From Takakia lepidozioides (Eukaryota; Streptophyta; Takakiopsida; Takakiales; Takakiaceae): DNA of 60,000 bases. The DNA is taken from positions 66,075,053 to 66,135,052 of the forward strand of contig CM060732.1 in NCBI GenBank assembly GCA_030704615.1. Reading direction: 5' to 3'. Positions 31,051 to 42,811 of this stretch are shown here, in pieces; position 1 is the first letter of the stretch; the number at the start of each line of letters is the position of its first letter. Below the pieces are notes generated by a model. It saw only the letters and a list, made by a program, of their open reading frames with translations, was not told the DNA's origin and ran no database searches. The translations under genes and the position numbers were made by a program.

Positions 31051-34000
31051 TCATCTGGCTGCCGCTCTTGCGCTCAACGATGTGTGGTAATTTGTGCTCC
31101 GCTGCTTCCTATAAGAAGTATAGACATCATCATACTGCGTGACCTCATTAGGGTCAGCAACTGCCCCAAGCCCAAGCCTCCCCGTGCTAGCCACACCAGG
31201 ACGATGCTCCATGCTCCCATCTGGTAGGGTCCCTGTTTCAGGATCTACTTGCATGTGGCCTGGGGGAGGAATCCGGGCACCCCCCTCTCTCCCACTGCTT
31301 TCATCCTCTCCTCCATCTTGTGCATTTGAGTCAGATGCTGTTACCTGACCTTCCAAGGGGTCAACCTCTCCTATCTCTTTGAAATACTTAGTGACTCTCT
31401 CCAAAATGTAGGACTCTGTTGTTGTGGAAGGGGGAATAACAGTCGGTATGTCTAACACGCTTAATGCGGAATACGGCACCCCACTTCCAATTTGCATCTT
31501 GCGTACCATCCCTGGAATCAAGCCTGGTGGAAAGAGAGGGTATGGGGGTTGATCAGCTGCCCGTAGGCCTGTTGGCAACTGTGCAAGCGTTGGTTGGGGC
31601 ACTTGGGGCACTGGTGCTGGCAGAGGGGCTAGAAATGGGGGCCCAGATGGATAGAGGGATGGCATGGAGCCAGTCAAAAACTGTTGAGCTCCTGATGGGT
31701 TGAAAGGAACACTAGCACCGAAGAACTGTGGAACCGCTGCGAATGGAGGCTGTGTTTGGTCTGGTTGTTGTTGTGACTCAGTGCTTGGCTGTGTCACCCG
31801 ATCTGGCTGCCACTGACCTCCATACTGGAACTGACCTGCGGGATCCAACAATGCATATTTGATATTGGATGAAATCAAATTTAATCTAATGAGAAATTTC
31901 AACCAGCTTCAACCACAACAGAAAACATTCAACTTCTCCAAGCGAGCCAACGATATGAATGAGAGGCCAAACCAGCCATGGACATAATCAAGTACCATTG
32001 CATTTCTTTTTTCCACGTCTCTATGCCCTTTCCAGCCACATATGCAATCACAGCCACATATCCTTGAGTGAAAGTGCTTCAAATCAATGTTGTGTTCTCC
32101 AGCACGATGATCACACTAGCTTACATCAACACTCCATTCCAATTGCACAAACACTGTAGCAATTTCAGTTGAGTTTCCATACCCTGGTGAGTATAAATCC
32201 CACAACTAGCTCCGTGAAGCTGGTACCTATGCCCTTAAGCGTGCACCACTAACATTTGCATGAAATGATCCTTTGGTCTTTCGGAGTCTCCAGTGTATGC
32301 TATTACATATGTTTCCGTACTTCATCCTTTCTCTTTCTGTGACTGTAATGAACCTCTTTCTTCCACATCCATACAATCAAACAAACTCAAAAACTCCAAC
32401 ATTATAAAAGCAGCAAGAGACGCACCTGTGGCTGGAGGCTTAATGGCAGATGCGGGTTCCGGGGGAGGCCCTGCCACCATCTCACCCTCCAGGGTGTTGA
32501 TTGTATCAGTGTCAAAAACCTCCTTAGCACCCCAAAACTGTAAAATCTTCTGCAGGCGATCCTGATTGGCCTCTGCATTTTGAGGGTTGTGATAGATAGC
32601 TGCCAACATAGGTCCTAATACAGGTCTAAAAGCCAGGGCTTCTGGGTCCAGCTCTTTAGTATTGCTGCGGTGCTGTAGGCTGCACAAGCACATCCAAAGA
32701 GTTGATTTAGCCATCCTTGACTTTTCTCAGGATTACAAAAATATTAAAGACCGTACAAGCGACATGACAACTGCATGTGATGCATGCAATCAAAGGACAC
32801 CCTGGCAGCACTTACAATCTATGACAAACAAGGAAAAATAGCTAGCGCACATGGAGTAATATGTAAACAAACTCCCCTTTCCTGTGTGCCAATGAAGTAA
32901 CAATTGAACCAGAGGTTAACAAAAGACTGGAGGTGGTGGCAATTGTGCTACTTTGTTAAATTGCCTCCACCCATTTAGGACAGACAAGTGGGGACAATTG
33001 TGCTAAATTTTGATCATCTTCAATAGACTCAGAATACATGAATAGGTTGTCCGTATGGACCAACACTGTACATCATTACCAAGAATCTATCTGAAGAAGA
33101 GTATCAGAACAGGCCGCACAATATCACATCCCCTGAACCAAAAAGTGTCTTAGAGGGTGACAAGATCCACTTTTGTACAAGCAATCTGAAATCAACTGAT
33201 CTTACTACTGCATTTTTTGCTTCCACTTACCGCCCAAACACCCAATGACCATTTAGAGATTCCAACAGTTAGCCCAGTGGTGCTGGCACTGCTGCTACCC
33301 AAAGACCGTTCAAGTCAACATAGGCTTATTCTGGAAGTTGAACCAAGCACCCAGCTGCCTGCCAGCTTTTTGCCATGAAAAGAGGAATCTAGGGCATTGA
33401 AGTTTACTAAGGAAACACGAAAACATTGCATCAGTCATTCATGCGGCTTTGGAAAAAGGTGCCAAACTAGTAGCCAATGGAGTTCTAACTGGTGACCATC
33501 TTCTTGTTCATATCCATTTGGAAGGAGTGATGTGATAACAACCCAATTTATACCACAGGAACAATCTCAACCAGCCCAGTTATCCCTTTATTAATGGGGA
33601 CTGGTCTTCACACATCCCTACTGGCTAAAGATCAAATATGAGAAACCCAAAAGTTGTGATAAACTCATTTCAAAGTGCAGTGGATTGTGGAGCGACAACC
33701 TAATAAACAGGGTTGTTTACTAAATGGGAATGCATCTGTTTGCCGATTGCTTAAGATGAGACCATAATGTTTAATTAGGAAATAAGATGTAGAGAATAAT
33801 GCACTTGTTGACAAGTGAAGGTTGCGTACCCATGTGATAACAACCTATGGAGCTGATCACGAGATTTTAACCCACCAGGGAATACAATACAATTGCACTC
33901 ATGCATAGCTGATAGTAATGCTCTTGAGTATAATTGCTGGCATCAGAGTCATACAAGATAGTAAAAGACCACAAAGAGAGAGAATGACGAACCTGTTAAA

Positions 34001-34927
34001 CAAAATGTCGTTGGCCAGGTAAATGACATGCAGCTGCCGTTCCACATCGTCCAAGGACAGAACTCTGTCCCGCAAAGCCTCAGCCAACGATGAGGCAAAA
34101 GGAGCTCTCTGCATAAACCATGTTTTGGCTCCCTTTATCGACTCCTTGGTTCCTGTCAGGCTATCCATCACTCCCTTGAGTTCTGCGGCAATGTCCAGTG
34201 GCAGGGGTCCAGATGGTCCACTGACCCCACCATAGCCTTCGAGCTGGAAATTACCATAGCTGTCGTGTTGGAATTGATCATAAAAAGGTTGTGAATGATG
34301 TTGCTGTTCAAAGTAAGATGAGGGAAAAGCTCCAGTTGGAGCAGCCGCTGCGGCACTGGGCGGAGGCTTCAGGGACGCGGTCAAGGCAGAATTAAGCGAA
34401 GGGTTTAAAGATACGAGTGCAGGATTTAGAGAGGACAGAGGGGGATTAACAGAGGCATTTAAGGCTGCCAAAGCAGGATTTACAGCCGGAAGTGCTGGGG
34501 TGTTGATTGTGACCCAAAGATTGTATCTATAGTAACCGTGCCCCTCTGCACCAAACAGAAATGCATAAGCAGGATTCTCCTTTTGCTTATCCTTCATCAA
34601 GGCCTCGAATTGCGGTCCATTCTTGGCCGCATACTCCACGAGCTTATCTATCCGCTTCTGCAAGTCAGAATCCGATGGAGGTGGAACGGGAGCGGGCGGG
34701 GGATCCCAGGGGTTAAAAAACCCTAGCACTGCTCCTGCACCTTGTGACTGCAGATTCTGGGGAGGAAGAGAAGCCGCTCCGGGAGGAGCTCCAAATGGGT
34801 ATGGCGCTTGGGGGTAAGGAAACGGCGGAGGTGGGTACTGCTGGGTTGCAGCCTGCCCGCCCCCTTGCTGCCCTGCCTGCTGTGGCGGTTGAATGTACGA
34901 GTGCCCATATGTCTGCCCCTGCTCCAT
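31051..34927 (-). CDS. CHERP-like splicing factor (SURP and CID domains)
   Basis: Three exons on the minus strand (33993-34927, 32426-32679, 31051-31835) join in phase to give 1974 nt, or 657 aa. Residues 1-85 are Pro/Gln/Gly-rich. About 90-138 is a SURP/SWAP module ('[20 protein letters not shown]', '[10 protein letters not shown]', 'YYRYNLW'). About 243-375 is a CID (RPR) domain that binds the RNA polymerase II tail in relatives ('[20 protein letters not shown]', '[13 protein letters not shown]', '[16 protein letters not shown]'). A long Pro-rich middle follows. The C-terminus ('[11 protein letters not shown]', '[17 protein letters not shown]') resembles the end of animal CHERP, a U2-snRNP-associated protein. 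The role in pre-mRNA splicing is inferred from the family. Intron 1 (~1.3 kb) shows no gene. The gene starts 955 bp from the divergent HD2 gene. Confidence 0.88.
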
Positions 34928-35881
34928 TCCGCCACCAGAGACGCTGATGCAAATCCTTCACACCACAGACAGCCGATGTTCAAGAAAACGCCCTCATGTA
35001 AACAGCTAGGCAAAGAAGCTCTTGAGGCAGACACGAAAGCGAGCAAAAACAAAAATTGGATCCCGATCGCACCTTTTGTCAAATACTATCGATCATTGTC
35101 CTTCGGTCTAACTACGTAACAAACTGAAAGACCTGCAATTTGAACCGAGCCAGTTTTTTCAACTCACCAATCAGAACGTCGAGCTTCTGCACATCATTTG
35201 GCTCATGAAGAAACAGATGCACACTGTACACCTTTTTCCCTTCCGCTTCCTCGCACCCCTCAAGCTTGCTCTGTCGATCGTAAGCGGAGCTTCCCACAGC
35301 GCCTTCCTCACACTCCCGAGAGACAGACAAGCAGCAGACAAGGTCCTCTTTGTCCCCTTCGTTAATTCTGGAAACTTTCGTCCGTCGATCGTATAAAATC
35401 GGACAGTAGATAAAATAGATAGAGATTGTAAGATCTTACGGCCCAGAACCACCTATTCTTTCAAGACTAATTTTGTAAACCTCTCCACCCTCCAAGTTAC
35501 TAGTAAGTCACTAGTGAGCGGCGTCCCCCGGTGATACTCTTTGGCGGGAACAGCAGGTGGACCGGTGATTGCCAGTCTGAACCCTAGGGCTTGCTTGGCG
35601 GCGAGGAGGGAAGCGAGACGAGAGAGGGAGAGAGAGAGAGAGTATACTTAACTTAGGGTGAGTGTGCTTGCTGACCCGATCACAGGGTCGGCATTAAGGA
35701 TCTTGCAGCTAAGAGCTGTCTGGGCTTTTCTCTTTGCCTTGCTTGGGTAAGGAGGAGAGGAGGAGGTAGAGATTGTGTGTAGGTTTGTGTGTCTTTAGAG
35801 AGAGATTGGTGGTGCGGAGAGGTAGGCAGAGGGGCCATTCCGGAGGTATTTGCCAGGCAGATTGCACTTGAGCTGTTTCCA
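34928..35881. promoter_or_regulatory. Shared divergent promoter region (CHERP-like / HD2)
   Basis: A gap of 954 bp lies between two start codons pointing away from each other, so both 5' leaders and both promoters lie here. The HD2 side has a GA run ('gagagggagagagagagaga', 35620) and then a long G/A/T-rich leader. The CHERP side is GC-richer. No TATA box is evident. Short frames on both strands (for example 35112-35452) look like chance. Confidence 0.45.
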
Positions 35882-38800
35882 ATGGAGTTTTGGGGTATGT
35901 CCATTTTTATTTCCATTCTCTTTACGCCCATGGTTATTTTTCTATTTGGTGTCCTTCCGTAGGCTGGCTTGATCTTCAAGTCGTCTCGAGTCCAGCTGGC
36001 ATGGCAGTCACTACTGAACGCGCTGTGCTTCTGCTTCTGAGCATCCAAAATCTGGAATTGCATGGTTTTTGGATATGTGGGAGTAATGTAGGTGTAGGAA
36101 TTGGTAACGGGGAGTAGCCACTGGGCACGAGGCTTTAGAGTTGGAATGTCGAAGTGGAATGGCCCGTGACATATTTTTTTAGGGGGTACATGTGAATTCG
36201 TCGGGTTTCTTTTGAAACAGCGCCCTTTACCCTCATCCCCAGGGTTTTCTCACTGGACGAGCGGCCAAGGGTCCGATTCGAGGACAGCTTCTATGGTGTC
36301 CAAGATAGGACTCATGCTTGGAGTGGCAGATGCTCTTCTGGTCATTTGACACTTTGATCGCCATTTTTCTTTGTGTTATTATCGCCTTTTTCCAGTCCTC
36401 ATATCTCTGCAGGAAACTACAACTCGATGTGTATTAGAGACCTTCTCTAATCTCTTTGGGGGTAGAAGGTATTCCTCCTTAGTTTGTAGTATGGACGGTT
36501 TTCATGCAGGGCTTTGTCCTACAGGGGAGTGAACCAATGTGCTCTGGGTTTAGGGTTTATAGGTTTCCGCTCCCACAAAAACATGAACGTGAATGTGAAT
36601 TTCCTGTCTGATGCCTCTTGTTAGCTTGGAACCTCCTCTGGACAGGATAACCATTCAGTTTTTTTGGCGGATTATGTGCCCCATTCCTTGGGTTTAGTAC
36701 ATTGAGAAGGTCATGTAGGAAGCGACTTGCACAATTCTAGTTTCTGCTGTCCTCTTAATGCGCTCAGCGACTTGGTCTCCTGCAAAAAATGCGTTCCGTT
36801 GAACAGACTCATGCGTCCAGCGAATGTCTTTTTTTGGTTGAAAGTTTTGTTATAGGGCTGGTTATCGTAAAGGGAAGAGTAGGCTTATCATATCTTTACT
36901 CGTCATTTCACGAGTGAGGAAATTTTAACTAAATATTAGGCCGGATACAATTGAGGATTTGCATCCTCTTTCTGAAGAGACTCTACGATGTTCCGTAGAA
37001 TGTCTCTGAGATTGAGCTAAAGTTATTGCATGTTATTTATGCAGGGGTTGAAGTTCCAGTAGGAGTGCCAACTATCTGTGAACCAGGGGAAGGAATGTAC
37101 CTACATGTCTCCCAGGTGCCTGTTTGTCTCTGACCCGACCTTTTTTTATATGGGGATTGCTTGTGTGTTTTGTTGTGATGGGGCCACTCCCTCTGCACGT
37201 TATTAGGTTTGTGTCTCGTCTTCTCTTGGATGTGGTTCCAGGAAAAGTGCTAAAGTGGGATCATATTGAGGATGTCTTGTAAGGAGAAGGTGTAAAGTCA
37301 CGGGTGTGGCATAGGCATACTTTGAGACCAGTACACTTGAGAACATTATTGCTGATCTTCCAGTTAGCCGCCACATCCAGTCTGATTTATAATTTGCAAC
37401 ACTGCAGGTAACCCCTGGTTCTATTTCTGCTCTTACTTTTGCCTGCCTCCTTCCCAACCTTAGTTTTCCTGCAGATCATTATCTTTTTGTTAATGGCCTA
37501 AAGCCTGGCACACAACAGTCAGAGAAGGTTGGTGGAAGATATTTGGTTCTAGAGACAAGTGGAAATTGTTGGCATGATGGAGCACACAATGGTGTTTTTT
37601 TGTTAGTGCAGGCAGCACTGGGAGACAGCAAAGACAAGAATGGTAAGGGGAATGAGAGGGTGGTTCTCCGAGTTCAAGTTGGTGATCAGGAGGTCGTTTT
37701 GGGAACACTTTCACAGGGAAAGTGTGACCAAATGTCACTCGACCTGGTTTTTGACAGGGAGTTCAAGGTCTACCATACTGGCACCTCTGGCAGTGTTTTC
37801 ATTTGTGGTTACCGGACAGAATCTTCTCAGAATGAATATCCTTTCCAGCTTTTGAGAGTCATGTTCTGCATTCTAGGAATGTATTGAAGGCAGTTGTATA
37901 GGTTGGACATAACTATATACCAACGTGGTAGGTTTTCTTTCTGGTTAGTAGGCTTGAGTGAGGTTTCCAGCCTGTATATGTAAGCTGAGAGTACTCCAGA
38001 GCACATGCCTTGTCCAAGAACTCTACTTTTGTGGCCTTGACTTGAGGCTGTTGGATGGAGCACCTACTTCGATTCAGATGAAGGTACATGATACTTCTTA
38101 GTACAAACTGGTGAATTTGATGGCTTGTTCAAATTGAGAACGTCCTCTGGTTTTTCTTATCTTAAATGTTTCTCTGTAAAGTGTTTCCTCTTTCCAAAAT
38201 GCAAAAGATTGAGGATAAGTAGTTCATATTGACAATTAGGAAGCAAACCTGGATTCCTTCTGATTCTCCAGGATTATATTTGATGCCCTTGGTGCATCAC
38301 ATTATTTCAGTTCTGGGGGTATATCATCAATTCTACTGTTGAGTGAGAGCACCAAAATATGTGGGAAGGGTCCCAGTAGTCCGCAAGCTGTTGGTTGTTA
38401 TACCTCTATGTAGTGGACAGATGCTAGGTTTTAATACTATGAAATATGAGATCATGCCGTGTGGATGGATCAGGCCACAGTGCTGGGGCACAATTTTCCA
38501 TTTTATTGTTAAAGGAAATGCAAGAGATTGGATGATGTTCTTGTTCACTGTTAGAGTATAATCTGGAGATAATCTACCATCTTGATAGTGGTTGTTACAT
38601 GTGGTATGTCAGAGGAAGAGGAGGATGAGGATGAGGATGAGCCTATCCCAGCTGCAATTGCCATCAAGGAAAATGGCGATGCTCCAGGTATCTACTACTC
38701 TACAGACATACTATTTTTGGATTTGTCGCTGCTTTCTTACGTGCTTCAGGAAGTGATCTACTGAGGATGCCTGTCCATCTACACCCACTCACCTGGATCC

Positions 38801-41800
38801 ACCAGATAATAGTGGTTGACTAGGTTTTCCATCAAGACCAGCTCACATGCCCATTATGGTCTAGTGGTACACCCACTATGCCACCCACCAAGAGAGTGGG
38901 CACCCACTGTTTGTGGTAAGCACTCATTCGTCATAATCAAATAGTGGGCAAAGATCATGCGTGTAGATGGAAACCCTTCTCGCACTATTTCCTGGATTCT
39001 AAGTAGTGGGTTCAATGCAAGTGGGTGTAGATGGTAAGGCAACCTAATTACCCTGGTCTGGCTCATGAAGGAGTGCCTTGAGTGTGCCTCGCTATGCCAA
39101 TGTTGTGAAGTGTGTGAGGTGATGTGACTGGGGAGTCTTTTTACTCCTTCACTGTTTTCATTTAATGGAACTCTAGAAAATGAAGAATGGCAACGATGAA
39201 GCCAGTGGAGGTGACTTGCCCTTTTGCTTTGGAGGGGCTTCAAAGAGAAATAACTTAAAAATGGCACTTGTCTGCAGGTAGTAATATGAAAGTGGCAAAG
39301 CCTGCACGGATTGGAAAATCTGATGTGTTGGTGAAAGCTAAAGCTACAGCACCAATCAAAGCTGTCCCTGAGGAACCAAAAGTGCTAGAGGTGGAGTCTG
39401 ATGATGACGACTCTGAAGATGAGGTGAGACTTTCTTTTATCCTGAACCTGGACACTCAGTTGTGCAGTTCAATCTGTAACTGCTATACCTTGGCAATTTT
39501 GGTCAGGATGCATGACCTGACAAACTGTACTTTGAATTGTAAACCTCAAGTAGATCACCCATCTTGTTCTGGATGGTTTTGGGTGCCTTCCTCTAGTTGT
39601 CCAGGGGATCTTCACCACCAGCTGTTGCTCTTGTGTAAGTCATCTTGCCTGGCACTTTGGCTGGTAGCTTTGCTTCATTGTATTGTTCTGGTTCGGATAT
39701 TCATCGCCAGCAGACCTGTTGAACAGCCGGAGCTTATCAGAGGTAGTGTGTCGGACCTTGAGGTCTGATTAGTGTTTTGTTTTCCATGTTGACAGTACAT
39801 GCTGCCATTGTGCACGTGGCTGATGTAAGGACATGTCAGGACTGTGCCCTCTGTAAAGACATCAGCAACAGTGTTTATTGACTCCAGCGGTTTAACAGTA
39901 GTTGTCGTACTTTGAGATTGCGGCAAGCATGTCCAGATTAATGAGTGAATGGGGGTTGGCATGCATTTTCAAGCCCGATCAGGAGGTTATGGCCCGTGCT
40001 CTGCTGGATGATATTGCCTCTGACGATGATGATGAGGACGATGAGGTGTGTTTGCTTACTAGGCTTAGTATGTAGTCTTCACTCACTTGTCAGAGGCCCT
40101 AGAATTTCTTCGAGGTTTCTATGGTGAAGCCTGAGCCTCCTTGAATCTTGCAAGCAGGGACTTCTCCACCTACAGTTCATTGCTTTAAATTGAGTGGGTG
40201 ACTTAATTTCCGACAATTCCACCCTGGTACTCTTTCCGGCTCCATGCTTGCCACTGAAGAAGTTTTATTTGAGAAAACAGATCTGGTTCTTCCAAATATT
40301 GGGCCCATACTTCCAGCTCCATGCTTGCCACCAAAGAAGTTTTATTTGAGAAAACAGGTCCAGTTCTTCCAAATATTGGGCCCATGCTGTTAACTATAAA
40401 ATTCCGTCGATTTGAAATTCTCTGCTTGAGTGGGCAGGAGTTTGATGAGGATGACGAAGAGGGAAGTGACGACTTTGATGAGGACGAGGATGAGTCTGAA
40501 GACGAAGAGGAATTGCAGATTGAACAAACCAAAGTAACTCTACCTCTCTGGCTTCTTTATCATTTTTTGTGGTTGACGAAGGCAGGTAGGATGGCTGGTG
40601 TACATTTCTGGCTGCGTCTGTCAGAACATGTGTTGTGATCCTTATGGTGCAGGCTGATCTGGCTGTCTTCTGTTCCATCCATACATTGGGGTCTCAAACT
40701 GCCAAACTTGAACAGATAGTTCTATCTAGTGCCATGGTCATGCATCTATCTCTCACTAGATAGCTAGAGACCTCCCAATCCTGTGCACAGCCTTGGGAGC
40801 TTCTTATTGGAGAAGCTCAATTGAAAGCTGGACATGACATGCGTAGTGGTATTGTTGCTGACTTCCTAATTTTTCTTCTTGCAGTCCGGGAAAAAGAGAC
40901 CTGCAGGAGACACTCCAAAGGTATCAGGCTCAGAGAAGAAGAGCAAGATGGATACACCAGCCAAGCCAGGTCATCCCTCTCGCCTTGTTACGCAGGAAAC
41001 GAAGTAATTGCTTGCCATTGATAGGTCAGACTCCCATGGCTAGGCCCACTACAGGCCATATTCACCCTGGAGTAGAATTTCTTGAACTCTTGTTAACCTG
41101 ATCAAAGAAACTGAAGGTGACATGTTCCTCTTGGTGACACTATTGGAGGCACTAATGAGAGGTCTACGCATAGATTAATTCCAAGTATGAGGTTTCTTAG
41201 CATACAATCCAGGGCCCCCTCCCAAATGCTGGTTCTCGTGAGCATTTTGGAGTTTTAGGATTCTGTAAGAGATTAGTTCGTTTGTTGGCCATCATCAGTG
41301 CCATGTTCCTGTGAGGTTGGAGGAAGTAATGGGCTTTGCTGGAGGAGCCCTTTTACAGCTTGTCCGGTTCTATTCTCTTCCAAATTCATATCTCTTGAAG
41401 GCAGCCGTTTAGACTTTCTAAATAAAATATCAATGGAAGCAGGGAGTGAGTCTGCTGCAGAGTATTGGGAAAGCCTGATCGCTGCAGGTGCCAAAGGTAT
41501 TTGCCTTCAACAAAATGTAGAAATAAATACTAAAACAATGGTTTGTCTTAAGCATGCTCCACGATCACAGCATCTACATTGTTTGGCTTAACCTAATGAG
41601 CCAGATGTATACAAGCTCTCTGCCCATGACTACTGGAGGCCTTCTGTACTAGTATTTGATTATCATCTCATTTGGATTTGTTGGCGTTCGTTCCAAGCTG
41701 TGGATCTAAGCTGTCACTTGGGTACAAAATTGCAAGGTTCATTTACTTTGAGAAAACTGACTACTACTGTGCAGGACTCGGTCCAACTTCGGAGAAAAAG

Positions 41801-42811
41801 GCTGGGGGTAAGAAAAGTCCTACTGTCACCAGCTTGGCAGTCACCAGCTTCTACTGGCAAAAAGCAAACCAACCAAAAAGGGCAAACTCTCACAGTTGAA
41901 AGTTCAGGCAGGTTATTCCTCATCTGGAATTTGGCTTGTTATACATCTTTCTGTGAGTTTAAGTAGCTTCTACAGCTTGGAGCCTATGGGTGGCTGTTTC
42001 CATGATGGTTTTGTTTAATTTATGAGTTTCTTCTCACAAGTGCTTACAATCTCTTTGGATACAGACCCCCATGAAAGGGACGCCAACAACGACACCTCCC
42101 ACCACCCCAGCCTCAGGGAAGAAGCTGGGGGACCACAAGTGCACGGGTTGTGACAGGTTAAGTATATTGACCTGCCTATGATTATACTATGAGGCTGACT
42201 TGTATAAATAAAGATGTGGTCCTCCTGTTGTAAGCTGTCAACTTTGAAATTCAGTATCTATTGTGTGGGAAGGTTGCACTACTATGTGGGCATGGATTTC
42301 TTTATCACCTCTGGGATATGATGCTATTGTCATGCGACAGGGTATAGGGAGTCTTACCAATGCAACTTGACCACATGGGGTGCGGTGATGAGCATCACAT
42401 CTCGTTAATCTGAGCTTGAAAGGCTTGAAGACAATCTTTCATTCACATACTTCTGAGCACCCCAGAGTTGCAGTGGGCATGTCGAAATGTTGTCTTCAGT
42501 GCCATTTTTCAGTTCTCTGACAAGTTGTGCAAAGATGAAACGGGTTTCTGGGGTGGATCAAGCCACCAATGATAGAAAACATGCAACTTTGTCCCTCTTT
42601 CACATTGACTGAATATGCAAGTGTGGATCAGGGTGGTTTAATGTTATTACATGTGTAGGCTGTTCCCCTTGCAAAGGAGATGAAGACTCTTACCACAGTT
42701 ACATGTGGAACAGGGCCTCTAATGAATTATTTGTTGCCTCTCTGCAGAAATTTTACAACTGAATCTGCTCTTACCCAGCACAGTGCTGCCAAACACAACA
42801 GCAAAAAGTAG
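35882..42811 (+). CDS. HD2-type (plant-specific) histone deacetylase / nucleolar protein
   Basis: The exons, with phases that fit, are 35882-35894, 37045-37115, 37612-37835, 38599-38687, 39278-39423, 39983-40045, 40438-40533, 40885-40969, 41775-41894, 42065-42156 and 42748-42811. The protein starts MEFWGVEV, the HD2 hallmark, followed by 'GEGMYLHVSQAALGD', 'VVLGTLSQGKCDQMSLDLVF' and 'GSVFICGYR' (nucleoplasmin-like core, residues 1-100). Then come several acidic stretches ('EEEEDEDEDE', 'DDDDEDDE', 'DEDEDESEDEEE'), Lys-rich linkers, and a C-terminal zinc finger C-x2-C-x12-H-x4-H ('HKCTGCDRNFTTESALTQHS'). HD2 proteins act in the nucleolus in gene silencing. Length is about 353 aa, long for the family. 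Two oddities: intron 3 looks like a U12 AT-AC intron, and exon 9 is one base out of frame. Because of the latter, I cannot exclude a broken or mis-sequenced copy. Confidence 0.9.
37836..38598 (+). other. Candidate U12-type AT-AC intron in the HD2 gene
   Basis: The intron starts ATATCCTTTCC, matching the U12 5' site consensus, and ends in AC (38597-38598). A branch-site-like 'catcttgat' has its A 13 bases before the end. Excising it joins GA|A in frame, between 'GYRTESSQN' and 'GMSEEEEDEDEDE'. I tested the nearby GT donors, and none restores the frame to the acidic exon. Confidence 0.75.

Noticed and set aside
30823-31227. Plus-strand frame of 134 codons
   Set aside because: It overlaps the last exon of the CHERP-like gene on the other strand and has no family likeness.
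38854-39267. Minus-strand frame of 137 codons within an HD2 intron
   Set aside because: No recognisable domain; composition is like the surrounding intron, and the plus-strand exon signals around it are consistent.
41775-41911. Second intron inside HD2 exon 9, using the strong donor 'ggtaag' at 41808
   Set aside because: The only acceptor that could follow is ~34 bases away, too short for a plant intron, and it does not restore the reading frame.
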